A stretch of DNA of 64,000 nucleotides, taken from positions 806,001 through 870,000 of the forward strand of contig NZ_JAASQR010000001.1 of assembly GCF_011762025.1 (NCBI RefSeq), in the 5' to 3' direction. The translations under genes and the position numbers were made by a program. The notes beneath the pieces are model-generated. The model was not told the DNA's origin, did not search any database, and was given only the letters and a program-made list of their open reading frames with translations. Shown one piece after another: positions 53,447-62,122 of the stretch; within the stretch, counting starts at the first letter, position 1; every line of letters begins with the position of its first letter. This DNA is from Sphingobium vermicomposti. Lineage in GTDB: Bacteria; Pseudomonadota; Alphaproteobacteria; Sphingomonadales; Sphingomonadaceae.

Positions 53447-54430
53447 TCAGGCAGCGCCGATCAGCAGTGTCACGTCATCAGTCCGGGGATTGCGGGAACC
53501 ACCGGCGATCGCTTTGCCATCCAGATGGACGACACGGTGCAGCACATTGGGTAGGCCAAGAACATGGCTGGCGATCGTGCCGGGGAACACTGCAAGGGTA
53601 TCCAGATCGATAGGCAAGTCATGCCATTGCCCCCCAGCAAAAATCTGGGTCAGTGTGCGTTCCCGCCGACCGCACAATGCGGTGAGGTAGCGATAATCAT
53701 AATGCGCGCCCTCGATCACGCGCTGCCCTGACGCGACCTGCCGAGACGGGTCCCGCCGCAGCAACATGTCATTCAACCGCCGGACGACCCGCCGCATCGC
53801 CGGTATATGCGCCAGCAAGCCATAGAGGTCGGATAAACCGCGCGGACTCAACACCCCAGCCGCCTCCCATCTTTGCACATCCAGCGCGCAGCCCGCTCGT
53901 CCCCAGCGCCCCATGGAGTTGCGGGCAAGCGCACCCAGATTCGCGAAATCCTCGGCGGTTTCCTGATATTTGAGACGTTGGACCGCCACCTCAAAATGCC
54001 CAGGCAACGTGCCTTCCGGGATTATCGCGGCCATCAGTCGTTGGCCCAGAGTCCAGCATTGATCGAGCACCGTCTGACTCGGCGCATAATGACTTTCATC
54101 CTTGACGAAGGAAGCAGGCCGGGCGGCCACGCGTCCGGTATCCTGTTCCCGCGACAAAGCCATCTTCCGCGCGATGTAGCCGTGCCTTCCCGGCTGAAAG
54201 TAAAATAGATCGCCCAGACTCGCCGTTATATCGGCGGAACCATAATAATTTCGGGCGATATTCACCAAGGGTGCCTGCCAGGGAAGCTGCTCTTCATCAT
54301 TCTCCAGCAGATCGCGCCAAAGCGTCGACACAAGTTCGGGACAGTGAATCAGCACGGCGGCATTTCCGGCAGCGAAAAGCCGCGCCAGGGATCCTGCCTT
54401 CACATCCTGCAACCCGATTCTGGTTATCAC
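53447..54430 (-). CDS. 2-oxoglutarate/Fe(II) oxygenase-like protein (isopenicillin N synthase fold)
   Basis: A 327-residue protein (from GTG 54430) in which I recognise the non-haem iron pattern H-x-D...H. EGAHYDYRYLTALCG gives H243 and D245, and LPNVLHRVVH gives H298 followed by RV, as in IPNS-type enzymes; QIFAGGQWHDLPIDLDTLAV and FPGTIA fit the strands between them. The downstream RxS motif is not clear, although an Arg-rich stretch (GGSRNPRTDDVTLL) follows. The N-terminus VITRIGLQDVKAGSLARLF fits the DIOX_N start, so GTG 54430 is preferred over TTG 54484. Such a gene is unusual in a polysaccharide locus. Its substrate is unknown; hydroxylation of a glycan or lipid-linked unit is a guess. 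Confidence 0.65.
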   Translation of the reverse strand: MITRIGLQDVKAGSLARLFAAGNAAVLIHCPELVSTLWRDLLENDEEQLPWQAPLVNIARNYYGSADITASLGDLFYFQPGRHGYIARKMALSREQDTGRVAARPASFVKDESHYAPSQTVLDQCWTLGQRLMAAIIPEGTLPGHFEVAVQRLKYQETAEDFANLGALARNSMGRWGRAGCALDVQRWEAAGVLSPRGLSDLYGLLAHIPAMRRVVRRLNDMLLRRDPSRQVASGQRVIEGAHYDYRYLTALCGRRERTLTQIFAGGQWHDLPIDLDTLAVFPGTIASHVLGLPNVLHRVVHLDGKAIAGGSRNPRTDDVTLLIGAA

Positions 54431-54761
54431 TGAATATGTCCCGACATTGCCAGCTTGTTTTATGGTTCGGAATTCGTGGCGCAATTGCCGGTAAGGGGAA
54501 CCTCATAATAGTCATGAAGCAGAAACACATGCTGACCGCCGACACTGAATAGCATCCTGCTCACAGGGGGCCGCGGAACGAATATCCATCGGGCAAGGAA
54601 GGTCGACCGTGCGCGCCTCATCCTAAGGGTTAGCTACAATGCGCACCGCTGGCTCCCGATGCGCTTTTGCACTGCGGGACCGCAGCAATCATACCCGTCT
54701 CAAGGAAAACGGCCATCGGGCCGATTACCACCGCATGCTCCGCAAGAAGAGGGAGATTAGC
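54431..54761. other. Divergent upstream region of the oxygenase-like and Wzc genes
   Basis: About 330 bp without a recognised gene. It must hold promoters for both flanking genes. It is only slightly AT-richer than its surroundings. No operator, tRNA or stable RNA was identified. Open frames that reach into it are N-terminal extensions of the flanking genes. Confidence 0.4.
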
Positions 54762-57047
54762 ATGGCGTCCGCTCAGCTGACATTGACCGATGGCACCGGT
54801 TCGTCCAGCGGCTCCGCAAAACCGCGCGACCTGTCGTTCGAACTGCAGCAAATGAGCGCCCGCCAGATTTGGTTCCTGCTGCGGCGGCATATCAAGCTTG
54901 TGGCAGGGATCGTGGTCACCTGCGTCCTTATCGTCCTCGCCATCCAACTCCAGTTGCCCAATCTGTACCAGGCGACGGCGACCGTTCAGGTCCAGCTTAA
55001 CGACGCTTCTGGATCGAACCAGGCGGACGCCGTCCGCAATCAGCAGCGTGTAGCGAACGAAGCGCGCATGTATCGGTCACAGGCGCTGGCGGAAAAGGTG
55101 GTGAAGGACCTGAAACTGCACCGCAACCCCCACTTCACCAACAATAATCCGATGTCGGTGCCGCAAGCTGCGGCGCAACTGATCGGCAACACGCAGGTAT
55201 CGAGCTCGGCCGATTCCGATATCATCGACATCACCGTCCAGTCGCGGAAGCCGGACATGGCCGCTCGCATCGCCAACCGCTTCGTCCAAAGCCTGCAGGA
55301 GCTGCGTTCGGAAAGGCGGCAGGAGTGGCGAAATGACGTCACGCGCGCCTTGACCAACGAAGCAGGTAGGCTTTCCAGCGAGGCCTGGCGCGCTGAACAG
55401 GCGGTCGCCGACTTTCGGCGCGAACATGCGATGCCGGTGGGCGCCGGGAGCGCCGAGGATTATCAGCAGATGAACAGGCTGGCGGTCGAAGCGGCGTCCA
55501 GTGCCGCGCTGAGTTCGGGCATGCGCGCCCAGGCAGCAGGCGTCAGCAGCGCCGCGGGCATGCGCACCGTGGCAGGTGCCACCTCGCCCGCGCTGGACAA
55601 TCTGCAGAAGCAATATGACGATTTGGTCCGCCAACGATCGGAACTGTCCGTGCAGATGGGCGCGAACCATCCACAGATGCAGGCACTGAGCGCGCAGATC
55701 GGCCAGGTCGGAAATGCGATGTCCCAGGAACGCTCGTCCGTCATCTCTACCCAGCAGGCACGCAACAATGCCGACGCCGGGCGTGAACGCGCCCTGGCGA
55801 TCGCAGAGGCCAACGGGGCGGCTGCCCGGGCCGGTCAGTTGCAGGCGCGGCTGAACGCGATCACCAGCGCGGCGTTCCGCAACAATGCCAATTCGGTAGA
55901 CCTATCAATCCTGGAGCGTCGTGCGGAAGTTGCGCGCCAAGCCTATCTGACCACGGCCCAGCGCGCGCAGACGGTACGCGCGGAACTGGAGACGACCGGC
56001 GTCAATTCAACCATGATGTCAGCCGCCCCCGTGCCACTTTATCCTTTCGCTCCCGCACCCAAGAAGATGGCCGTTGCTGCCTTTGTCGGATCGACGATGC
56101 TGGCGCTGCTGATCGTTCTGGGGATTGAGATGTTCGACAACAAGCTGCGCAGTGGCGAACAATTGCGTCGGCTGTTCGGGCTACGCACGCTGGCGATGCT
56201 GCCCGCGATGCCCCAGGCCATCGGATCGACTGTCGAGGATAATCCAGTCGTCACCGAACCACAGTCGCTGTTCACCGAAGTTGCCAGGAATTTGGCGAGC
56301 GAGGTCGAGGCCCTGCCACGAATGGAAGGCAGCCAGCGCGTACTCGTTACATCGCCCATGCCAGGCGATGGCAAGTCGAGCGTGGCGCTGACGCTGGCGG
56401 CGGCCGCCGCGTCGATGGGGCGGCGTGCGATCGTCGTCGATCTTGATCTGCGGCGGCCTGGCCCCAGCGTGCTGCGCAGCATTCAGGACAGTTCGAACCT
56501 GCCCGATCTTATCGACGTACTGAGTCATAGGGGCGAAACGCGAAAGCTCATCCCGCAGATCGAATCGCATGTCGAACATGATGCGGCTCATGGTGCCGCA
56601 CCTGCGTCGCTGCTGCCCGTGGTCCTCAGCACCCGCGAACAAATACGCAATCCGGCGGCGTTGGTGCAGGGGTGGCAGGTAGCGCGCCTGCTTGATGAAC
56701 TGCGCGAACAGTTCGACTTGGTCGTTATCAACGCCCCGGCGATTTTGGCGGTTCGAGACGCCCGAACCCTGTCCAGCCTGGCCGATTCGACCGTGATGGT
56801 CGTGCGCTGGGGCTCGACCACGGTGGAACAGTTGCGGGCATCGCTCCAGATGGTCAACAATCAGGTCGCTGGCGCGGTCTTCAATCAGGTGGACTATGAG
56901 GAGCATGCACGGCGTGGCTATGGCGATGCGGTGCAATTCTATATGGGTTCCGCCGCTTATTATTCGGACAGCTTCCCTGCCCGGCAGAAATGGACAAAGA
57001 CCGCCAGTGACCGCGTGCGCAAAGTTTTCACGCGCGAAGCAGCTTGA
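54762..57047 (+). CDS. Wzc-type polysaccharide co-polymerase and tyrosine autokinase
   Basis: A 761-residue inner-membrane protein that controls chain length and export of exopolysaccharide (Wzz/PCP-2a plus BY-kinase). The Wzz domain has an N-terminal transmembrane helix (KLVAGIVVTCVLIVLAIQLQ), a long coiled coil, and the second helix AVAAFVGSTMLALLIVLGIE. The kinase has Walker A VTSPMPGDGKSSVALTLA (about 531-545), Walker A' AIVVDLDLRRPGPSVLRS and Walker B FDLVVINAPAIL. The C-terminus has a tyrosine cluster (YGDAVQFYMGSAAYYS, about 719-735), the usual autophosphorylation tail. The start is ATG 54762 after AGGGAG. Confidence 0.93.
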   Translation: MASAQLTLTDGTGSSSGSAKPRDLSFELQQMSARQIWFLLRRHIKLVAGIVVTCVLIVLAIQLQLPNLYQATATVQVQLNDASGSNQADAVRNQQRVANEARMYRSQALAEKVVKDLKLHRNPHFTNNNPMSVPQAAAQLIGNTQVSSSADSDIIDITVQSRKPDMAARIANRFVQSLQELRSERRQEWRNDVTRALTNEAGRLSSEAWRAEQAVADFRREHAMPVGAGSAEDYQQMNRLAVEAASSAALSSGMRAQAAGVSSAAGMRTVAGATSPALDNLQKQYDDLVRQRSELSVQMGANHPQMQALSAQIGQVGNAMSQERSSVISTQQARNNADAGRERALAIAEANGAAARAGQLQARLNAITSAAFRNNANSVDLSILERRAEVARQAYLTTAQRAQTVRAELETTGVNSTMMSAAPVPLYPFAPAPKKMAVAAFVGSTMLALLIVLGIEMFDNKLRSGEQLRRLFGLRTLAMLPAMPQAIGSTVEDNPVVTEPQSLFTEVARNLASEVEALPRMEGSQRVLVTSPMPGDGKSSVALTLAAAAASMGRRAIVVDLDLRRPGPSVLRSIQDSSNLPDLIDVLSHRGETRKLIPQIESHVEHDAAHGAAPASLLPVVLSTREQIRNPAALVQGWQVARLLDELREQFDLVVINAPAILAVRDARTLSSLADSTVMVVRWGSTTVEQLRASLQMVNNQVAGAVFNQVDYEEHARRGYGDAVQFYMGSAAYYSDSFPARQKWTKTASDRVRKVFTREAA

Positions 57048-57088
57048 AGGGCGGCGGGGCGTTGGAGGACACCGGTCTCGAAAGCCCA

Positions 57089-57775
57089 ATGGCAGAGGGC
57101 GAGACCCGACCACTGCAGTTGCTTATCATCGATCCCAGCCCCCTGCGCCGCGCGTGCATGACAGTGGCGCTGGAATCGAGCGGGCTGAAGGTCATGTCGC
57201 TCGCCACGCTTGATGACCGCCCACCGCAATGCGAGGCTGATGTCATTCTGTTCCAAGCCGGGGACACAGCGGAAGAGGCTGCGTCCCTGACCGAGCAGAT
57301 AGCCAGAGCCGCACGCCGCTGGCAGGATGTGGCCGTTCTGGTGATCGCCGATCATAATGATCAGCGACTGATGCTGTCCGCGATCGCTGCGGGCGCGCAT
57401 GGCGTATTGACGTCCAACATCAGCGTGCCGCGCATCCAGGAAGCCTTGGCTTTGCTGAACGACGGACTTTCAATCTATCCCGTCGCAGTGAGCAAGGCGA
57501 TCCAGACCCGGCTCAAAATTCAGGCCAGCCCGCCCGATGACACCAGCGATCGGGTCAAGACCGCGATGGATCAGCTTGCTACTCTGACAAGACGGCAGAG
57601 AGACGTGCTGGAACTGCTGGCGCAGGGCGCGTCGAACAAGGATATCGCCAACCGCCTCCAGATCAGCGAGAGCACGGTCAAAGTCCACGTCCGAGCCATC
57701 ATGGCGCTGAAAGGTGCATCCAACCGCACACAGATCGTCGCTCATTTGCTCAAGGGTGGGCATCTGGGCGATTAG
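57089..57775 (+). CDS. NarL/LuxR-family response regulator with degenerate receiver
   Basis: A 228-residue DNA-binding protein. The C-terminal LuxR helix-turn-helix is clear: LTRRQRDVLELLAQGASNKD and IANRLQISESTVKVHVRAIM. The N-terminal receiver-like domain has LQLLIIDPSPLRRACM, where the acidic pair DD has become D15-P16. The phosphoacceptor position reads VILFQAGD, with Q56 in place of Asp. It is therefore probably controlled otherwise than by phosphorylation. ATG 57089 is the first good start; an open frame begins at TTG 57044, overlapping the wzc stop. It follows wzc immediately and is likely to regulate the polysaccharide locus. Confidence 0.85.
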   Translation: MAEGETRPLQLLIIDPSPLRRACMTVALESSGLKVMSLATLDDRPPQCEADVILFQAGDTAEEAASLTEQIARAARRWQDVAVLVIADHNDQRLMLSAIAAGAHGVLTSNISVPRIQEALALLNDGLSIYPVAVSKAIQTRLKIQASPPDDTSDRVKTAMDQLATLTRRQRDVLELLAQGASNKDIANRLQISESTVKVHVRAIMALKGASNRTQIVAHLLKGGHLGD

Positions 57776-57831
57776 GCAAGGATGCATCGGCGCTGCTGCG
57801 CGATCACATTCGCGTGTCCCCTATCCGACTG

Positions 57832-59211
57832 TCACCCGGCGTTGGCGGCGACCGGGGGGCGTCGCGATTTTCGCAACCAGAATATATCCATGAGCACGGC
57901 CTCGACTATGCCCAGCACGACATGGGCGATATTGCCGCCCAAAGCGCCATAGCGCGGAACCGCATAGCTGGCGACCACAACGAAGATCGCGGTTCCCAGG
58001 CCGGAAATGGCCAGAACGTGCCAGGACTGGTTCATCGCCAACATGGCCGATCGTGATGGAGCTGCGTGCAGCAACAGCATCACCGCGAACAATTGGGTGA
58101 GCAGCAGGACATAGGCATCGGAATAGGCCTCGCCCGGTCCCAGACGGATCAGCAGAGGGCCAATCAGCCAGCCGCCCCCCAGCATGAGGATTCCCACCAA
58201 GGCGAGCGCCGCCTGCACTTGCAGCGTCGTCGCCCTGAATCCGCGCAAATTGCCTTTGGCCCACATGCGGCTGACATCGGGATAGATCACTGCCTGCACC
58301 TGCGCCCCGACCTGCATCGCGACCTTGGCGATCCGCTTGGCGAGATAATAGACCGCCGCCGCGCTCGTCCCCGCCAGTGCACCTACAAATAGGGAGTCGG
58401 CTTCTGTCGTGATCACGCGCAAGGTCAACGACAGATTTGTGGAGCAGGCAAAGCCGAAAAAGCCCGGAAAATCGGTCGTCAAACCCTTCAACTTTGCATG
58501 GAGCGGGTTCGCTATGCCCATCGCCCGAAGAGCGCGGAAACCGGTCCAGAAGACGATAAGGGATCCCAGCACCTGCGCGGCGGTCCAGGCCACCATGAAT
58601 CCCAGGACGCCCGCGCCGCTGATCATGCAGAACAAGGCGAAGAAGATGCGCAGGACATTGCCCGCAACCTGCGCGTAGGCGAGCATTTTGAACTGGCCCG
58701 ACAATCGCAATGCCGCGACCGGAACGCCTGCGACATTGAAAAGCGTCGCGATCGAATAGATGGCGACCAATTGTATGTGCAGCGGCTTCAGCCCGAACAG
58801 CGGGCCTAAAAGCAGCGCCAGCGCGATAGCGGTGACAGCGGCCAGGGCGGCAGCGCCCATGTCCAGCATAAGGCCATAGCAATAGAGACGCTGCATGCGG
58901 CGCGGCGACGCCCGGTTTTCGTCCTGAACGGCAAACCGGATAAGCGGTTGCCAGGATTCAAAGCGCAGGATGCGCTCCACGACCCGGTTATAGGACAGGA
59001 CAAGCACCATGACGCCATAGGTCGCCGGTCCCAGGGACCGGGCAGCCATGGCGACGCTGACCAGCATGATGAGCGCATTCAGGAAATTTCCTGACAATAA
59101 ATGCCCCACAGCGACAAGGCGGGCGCGCGTCCCCTTGACGAGGAACGCGCCAAACCTGTCGTGCAGCATCCGCAGGGCGCGCGGAACGCCCTGATTGGTC
59201 GGATATGTCAT
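57832..59211 (-). CDS. Wzx-like polysaccharide flippase (MOP superfamily)
   Basis: A 459-residue protein with about 12 hydrophobic helices, likely to flip lipid-linked repeat units across the inner membrane. The first helices include VGHLLSGNFLNALIMLVSVA and ARSLGPATYGVMVLVLSYNR, the latter a typical polysaccharide-synthesis-protein motif. ITTEADSLFVGALAGTSAAA with AVYYLAKRIAKVAMQVGAQV is characteristic of the middle of Wzx. It lies between two NarL-type regulators and in the same orientation as the second, with 39 bp between them, so those two may be co-transcribed. Confidence 0.85.
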   Translation of the reverse strand: MTYPTNQGVPRALRMLHDRFGAFLVKGTRARLVAVGHLLSGNFLNALIMLVSVAMAARSLGPATYGVMVLVLSYNRVVERILRFESWQPLIRFAVQDENRASPRRMQRLYCYGLMLDMGAAALAAVTAIALALLLGPLFGLKPLHIQLVAIYSIATLFNVAGVPVAALRLSGQFKMLAYAQVAGNVLRIFFALFCMISGAGVLGFMVAWTAAQVLGSLIVFWTGFRALRAMGIANPLHAKLKGLTTDFPGFFGFACSTNLSLTLRVITTEADSLFVGALAGTSAAAVYYLAKRIAKVAMQVGAQVQAVIYPDVSRMWAKGNLRGFRATTLQVQAALALVGILMLGGGWLIGPLLIRLGPGEAYSDAYVLLLTQLFAVMLLLHAAPSRSAMLAMNQSWHVLAISGLGTAIFVVVASYAVPRYGALGGNIAHVVLGIVEAVLMDIFWLRKSRRPPVAANAG

Positions 59212-59250
59212 GATGACCCCTTTTTTGGGCCAGAAATTGTCAGGATCGTT

Positions 59251-59997
59251 TCAGCGCGCCGCCAATTCCATGGGCGCAAGCTGCGCGGCAGGAGGAACGT
59301 GCATGCCGACGGGCAGATCCGGTTCCACTTCGGTCACACGGCCACGCATGCCGTGATTGGCCGCCCAGATCGCCGCCTGGGTCCGGTTCTTGACGCGAAG
59401 CTTGCGCAGCACCGCCTTCACATGAACCTTCACCGTCGCTTCGCTGATTTCCATACGCTTGGATATGACCTTGTTGGGGCAACCCATGATGAGCCAGCGG
59501 AGTATTTCCAGCTCACGATCCGACAGGCAGGCTGCATCCACCGGACGTTCGACTTCCAGTGCGTCCGCAAGGCTGGGCCGTGACTGCAATTCATCGGCCA
59601 GCTGCGGTGGCAGGACCCGTTCGCCCATCGCCACCAGTCGAAGGGTAGCAACCAGCCGGTCGCAGGAAATTTCCTTGACGATATAGCCCAGCGCACCCAG
59701 CTGGAATGCTTTCAGCATGACCTGGAAATCGAAGCGATCCGACAACAGGACAAGGTAGGAACAGGAAAATCGCTTCTTGAGGAGAGACAATATGTCCTCG
59801 TCAAGCTCATCCATTCCATTGTCGATGAGAAGCAGCGCCGGAGCGGCATCCTCCTCGGGCATTTCCACCATCTCCAGTGCGGAGGCGATAGTGGCGTACT
59901 GCGTCACTCGGAACTCGCGATCCATGAGGATCCTGCTAAGCCCCTCTCTTACGATAGCATTTCCGCACAACAGACGCACATTGACTGGGTAAGCCAT
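59251..59997 (-). CDS. NarL/LuxR-family response regulator with atypical receiver
   Basis: A 248-residue protein with a LuxR helix-turn-helix near its C-terminus (LSDRELEILRWLIMGCPNKV, then ISKRMEISEATVKVHVKAVL). In the receiver, VNVRLLCGNAIVREGL shows C11-G12 where the acidic DD pair normally binds Mg; the acceptor aspartate D59 (LLLIDNGMDEL) is kept. Phosphorylation chemistry is therefore doubtful. A C-terminal extension (RVTEVEPDLPVGMHVPPAAQ) is unusual. A 530-bp AT-rich region lies upstream. Confidence 0.88.
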   Translation of the reverse strand: MAYPVNVRLLCGNAIVREGLSRILMDREFRVTQYATIASALEMVEMPEEDAAPALLLIDNGMDELDEDILSLLKKRFSCSYLVLLSDRFDFQVMLKAFQLGALGYIVKEISCDRLVATLRLVAMGERVLPPQLADELQSRPSLADALEVERPVDAACLSDRELEILRWLIMGCPNKVISKRMEISEATVKVHVKAVLRKLRVKNRTQAAIWAANHGMRGRVTEVEPDLPVGMHVPPAAQLAPMELAAR

Positions 59998-60528
59998 TGG
60001 GTGTTCCCCTCATGATCCCTTCCATCTTCGTTCGCAGGCCCCGAAGAAGTATGGAAGTCCAGTTATCAAATGCCTGCAGTGCAACCCTTTCTTTTGCTTT
60101 CAACAACTTATGACTAGCACATTTTCCACAGTAGAGTCTTGAAATGCGCGATGGAAATTTAGGGTTATGCTAACATTCCGTTAAAATGCTGATTTTATCG
60201 GTTATTTTTGGAATGTGAGAGCAGGATAGCGTTAATAAAAACGCTCATTTACACCTTTTGATGTAAGTCTAACGTTTTAAAAATCGGGCTATGAAGCCGC
60301 TGCTCGACATATCTTTGGTACGAGAAAAAAGGTGAGCGGAGAATCGCGGCTGCGCAGATTTAAAATGCTAAGCAATTGATATGTCACCGTTGATGCCCCT
60401 CATCTGAATTACATGGTCATATTGCAGGGCACCAGCCAGGCGGATTTCGAGTGCAATTGGGGATAGAAACGACAAAAATGGGCGAGTCGGCACCAGGAAA
60501 TAGTGGCTGCCGCAGCCCGGCGGCCCCT
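59998..60528. other. AT-rich 531-bp intergenic region with inverted repeats
   Basis: The longest gene-free stretch of the window and clearly AT-richer than its flanks (for example 60100-60260). It has AGCGTT-AATAAA-AACGCT (60228-60245) and TTACA-CCTTTTGA-TGTAA (60249-60266). No tRNA, no IS ends and no protein-like frame were seen. It is the upstream region of the minus-strand regulator (start 59997) and the 3' side of the PIG-L gene, so it probably contains regulatory sites of the polysaccharide locus. AT-richness can also mark a silenced or transferred region. Confidence 0.55.
60228..60266. promoter_or_regulatory. Two inverted repeats in the AT-rich region
   Basis: AGCGTT/AACGCT (60228-60233, 60240-60245) and TTACA/TGTAA (60249-60253, 60262-60266) are two adjacent perfect inverted repeats with 6-nt and 8-nt spacers. 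They sit about 230-270 bp upstream of the start of the regulator gene ending at 59251. The binding protein is unknown; NarL-type regulators can bind such repeats. Confidence 0.4.
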
Positions 60529-61212
60529 TCAACCCACCTGCCGGATCATGACAAAAGCCTCCGCCGCATGTCGGTAGACCGTAGCGCCTCTTAGCGTCGC
60601 CAAGGCCCGGATGGCATCGATGGACCGTTCATCGGGGCTGGGTTTGACCTGGGTTTCAAAGCTTGAAAACGCCGCGATTTTGGCATCGATAGTGGTGCTG
60701 ATATCAATGAAGACGTTGGGGATGAAGGCGGGTGTCACGCCGGGGGCCAGCCAATTGGTTTCGGACAAGGTTTCATAAGCCAGCACGCATGCAGGACCGC
60801 TGCTGGTGCGAGGGCGGGCGTGAACCATCGCCGCGTTAAAGACGATCTGATGATCCAGATGGATGTCGCCAACAAATGGAACCAGCAGGAGATCCGGTTC
60901 GATGCGGGAGAGCGCCGTGGACAGGGAATGGTTAAGGTCGCTGCGCGGAACCTGATCCAGCGCGGCGGCAGGAAAATCAAGAAAATGCGTGTCCGCCACG
61001 CCAATCATGGCGTGAGCATGCAGCGTTTCCCGGCGAATACGGTCGACCAGGCTCTGTTCGAACAAGGGCGGCTGGCCGCGCGTGACCACGATCACATGCA
61101 CCTCTATCCCGGCCGCAGCCGCGCGCGCCATGGTGCCGCCACAACCCAATATCTCATCATCCGGGTGCGGAGCCACGACGGCGATCCTGCGAACAGTTGA
61201 TAGCAGATTCAT
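60529..61212 (-). CDS. PIG-L family deacetylase
   Basis: A 227-residue zinc-dependent N-deacetylase-like protein. The zinc motif is AVVAPHPDDEILGCGGT (H16, D18, D19, E20) and the third ligand is likely in VGDIHLDHQIVFNA. Relatives deacetylate GlcNAc-type or other N-acetyl groups. It is the last gene of the minus-strand group GT4-sugar transferase-formyltransferase-like-PIG-L, separated from the third by four bases, so it may act on an N-acetyl-amino sugar of the exopolysaccharide before N-formylation or other modification (inference). Confidence 0.92.
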   Translation of the reverse strand: MNLLSTVRRIAVVAPHPDDEILGCGGTMARAAAAGIEVHVIVVTRGQPPLFEQSLVDRIRRETLHAHAMIGVADTHFLDFPAAALDQVPRSDLNHSLSTALSRIEPDLLLVPFVGDIHLDHQIVFNAAMVHARPRTSSGPACVLAYETLSETNWLAPGVTPAFIPNVFIDISTTIDAKIAAFSSFETQVKPSPDERSIDAIRALATLRGATVYRHAAEAFVMIRQVG

Positions 61213-61216
61213 TCAC

Positions 61217-62122
61217 TCATTCCCCAAGCAGGACGTGCAATCTGGGTGGCTTTTCGGGTCCGCTCCAATCCGTAGCGACCAGCCCGGTGCGATTACCGCA
61301 CATCACCGTGAAGCTGTCGTCAGTGCGCGCGATCACCTGCCCAGGCCGGGCGAGATGCCGTTCTGCATCGTCGACCGACGCGGCCCAGATGTGAAGATCG
61401 GCCCCCTTCAGGCGGGTGAACGCGCCGGGATAGGGGCGGCCCGACGCTCGGATGAGGCGCGACACATCAGACGCGGGCAAGGTCCAGTCGATCAGGCCGT
61501 CCATCGGCGTCCGCCGCGCCGCCCAGGTCGCGCACGCCTCATCCTGCGTCGCGCGGCCCGCTTCGTCCCGCGCGAGCGCGCCGAGCGAACGGTCCAGCAT
61601 GATGGCCAAGGCCGCCATATGTTTCGCATAAAGGGATGATGCGGTTTCGAGCGGTGCGACATGAAAAAACTGCTGATCCAGGATCGCCCCCGTATCGGTG
61701 CCCGCATCTATCCAGAACAATGATCCTGCGGTGATCGGCTCCTGCCGAAGGATCGTCCAGGGTATGGCGGCCCGACCGCGCAGCCGCGGCAATGCGGCGG
61801 GGTGGTAGCCAACCACCCGCTCGCTGAAGCGCTGCAGGAAGCGCGGCCCGCAAATCTGGGACCAGCCCATGACGAACACATAATCGGGACGCACATCTGC
61901 CATGGCATCCAGCGCTTCGTCCCGGTTGACGTTATCGACATATATGACCGGACAATCCCTGGAGCGCGCTGCGGCGGCGATGTCGGTGAAGTCCGAATGA
62001 CGGTGACCAAGTTCGGGTTGCAGCGTGACAACCCCGCCCACCGTCCAGTCGGGGTGCCGGGTCAGCGCATCAAACGCAATCGTTGTGGTTTCAACCGCCC
62101 CAATAAGGAGGGCGCGCTTCAT
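61217..62122 (-). CDS. Formyltransferase-family protein (Fmt/sugar N-formyltransferase-like)
   Basis: A 301-residue protein resembling methionyl-tRNA/sugar formyltransferases: ALLIGAVETTTIAFDALTRH, DYVFVMGWSQICGPRF, VVGYHPAALPRLRGRAAIPW (catalytic H about 107) and LFWIDAGTDTGAILDQQFF (catalytic D about 143). The catalytic Asn of the usual N-x-H-P pattern is G here (GYHP). A C-terminal oligonucleotide-binding-like domain (PGAFTRLKGADLHIW) is present. Context suggests N-formylation of an amino sugar in the exopolysaccharide. It overlaps the sugar transferase gene by about 30 bp. Formyl transfer is not proved. Confidence 0.82.
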   Translation of the reverse strand: MKRALLIGAVETTTIAFDALTRHPDWTVGGVVTLQPELGHRHSDFTDIAAAARSRDCPVIYVDNVNRDEALDAMADVRPDYVFVMGWSQICGPRFLQRFSERVVGYHPAALPRLRGRAAIPWTILRQEPITAGSLFWIDAGTDTGAILDQQFFHVAPLETASSLYAKHMAALAIMLDRSLGALARDEAGRATQDEACATWAARRTPMDGLIDWTLPASDVSRLIRASGRPYPGAFTRLKGADLHIWAASVDDAERHLARPGQVIARTDDSFTVMCGNRTGLVATDWSGPEKPPRLHVLLGE

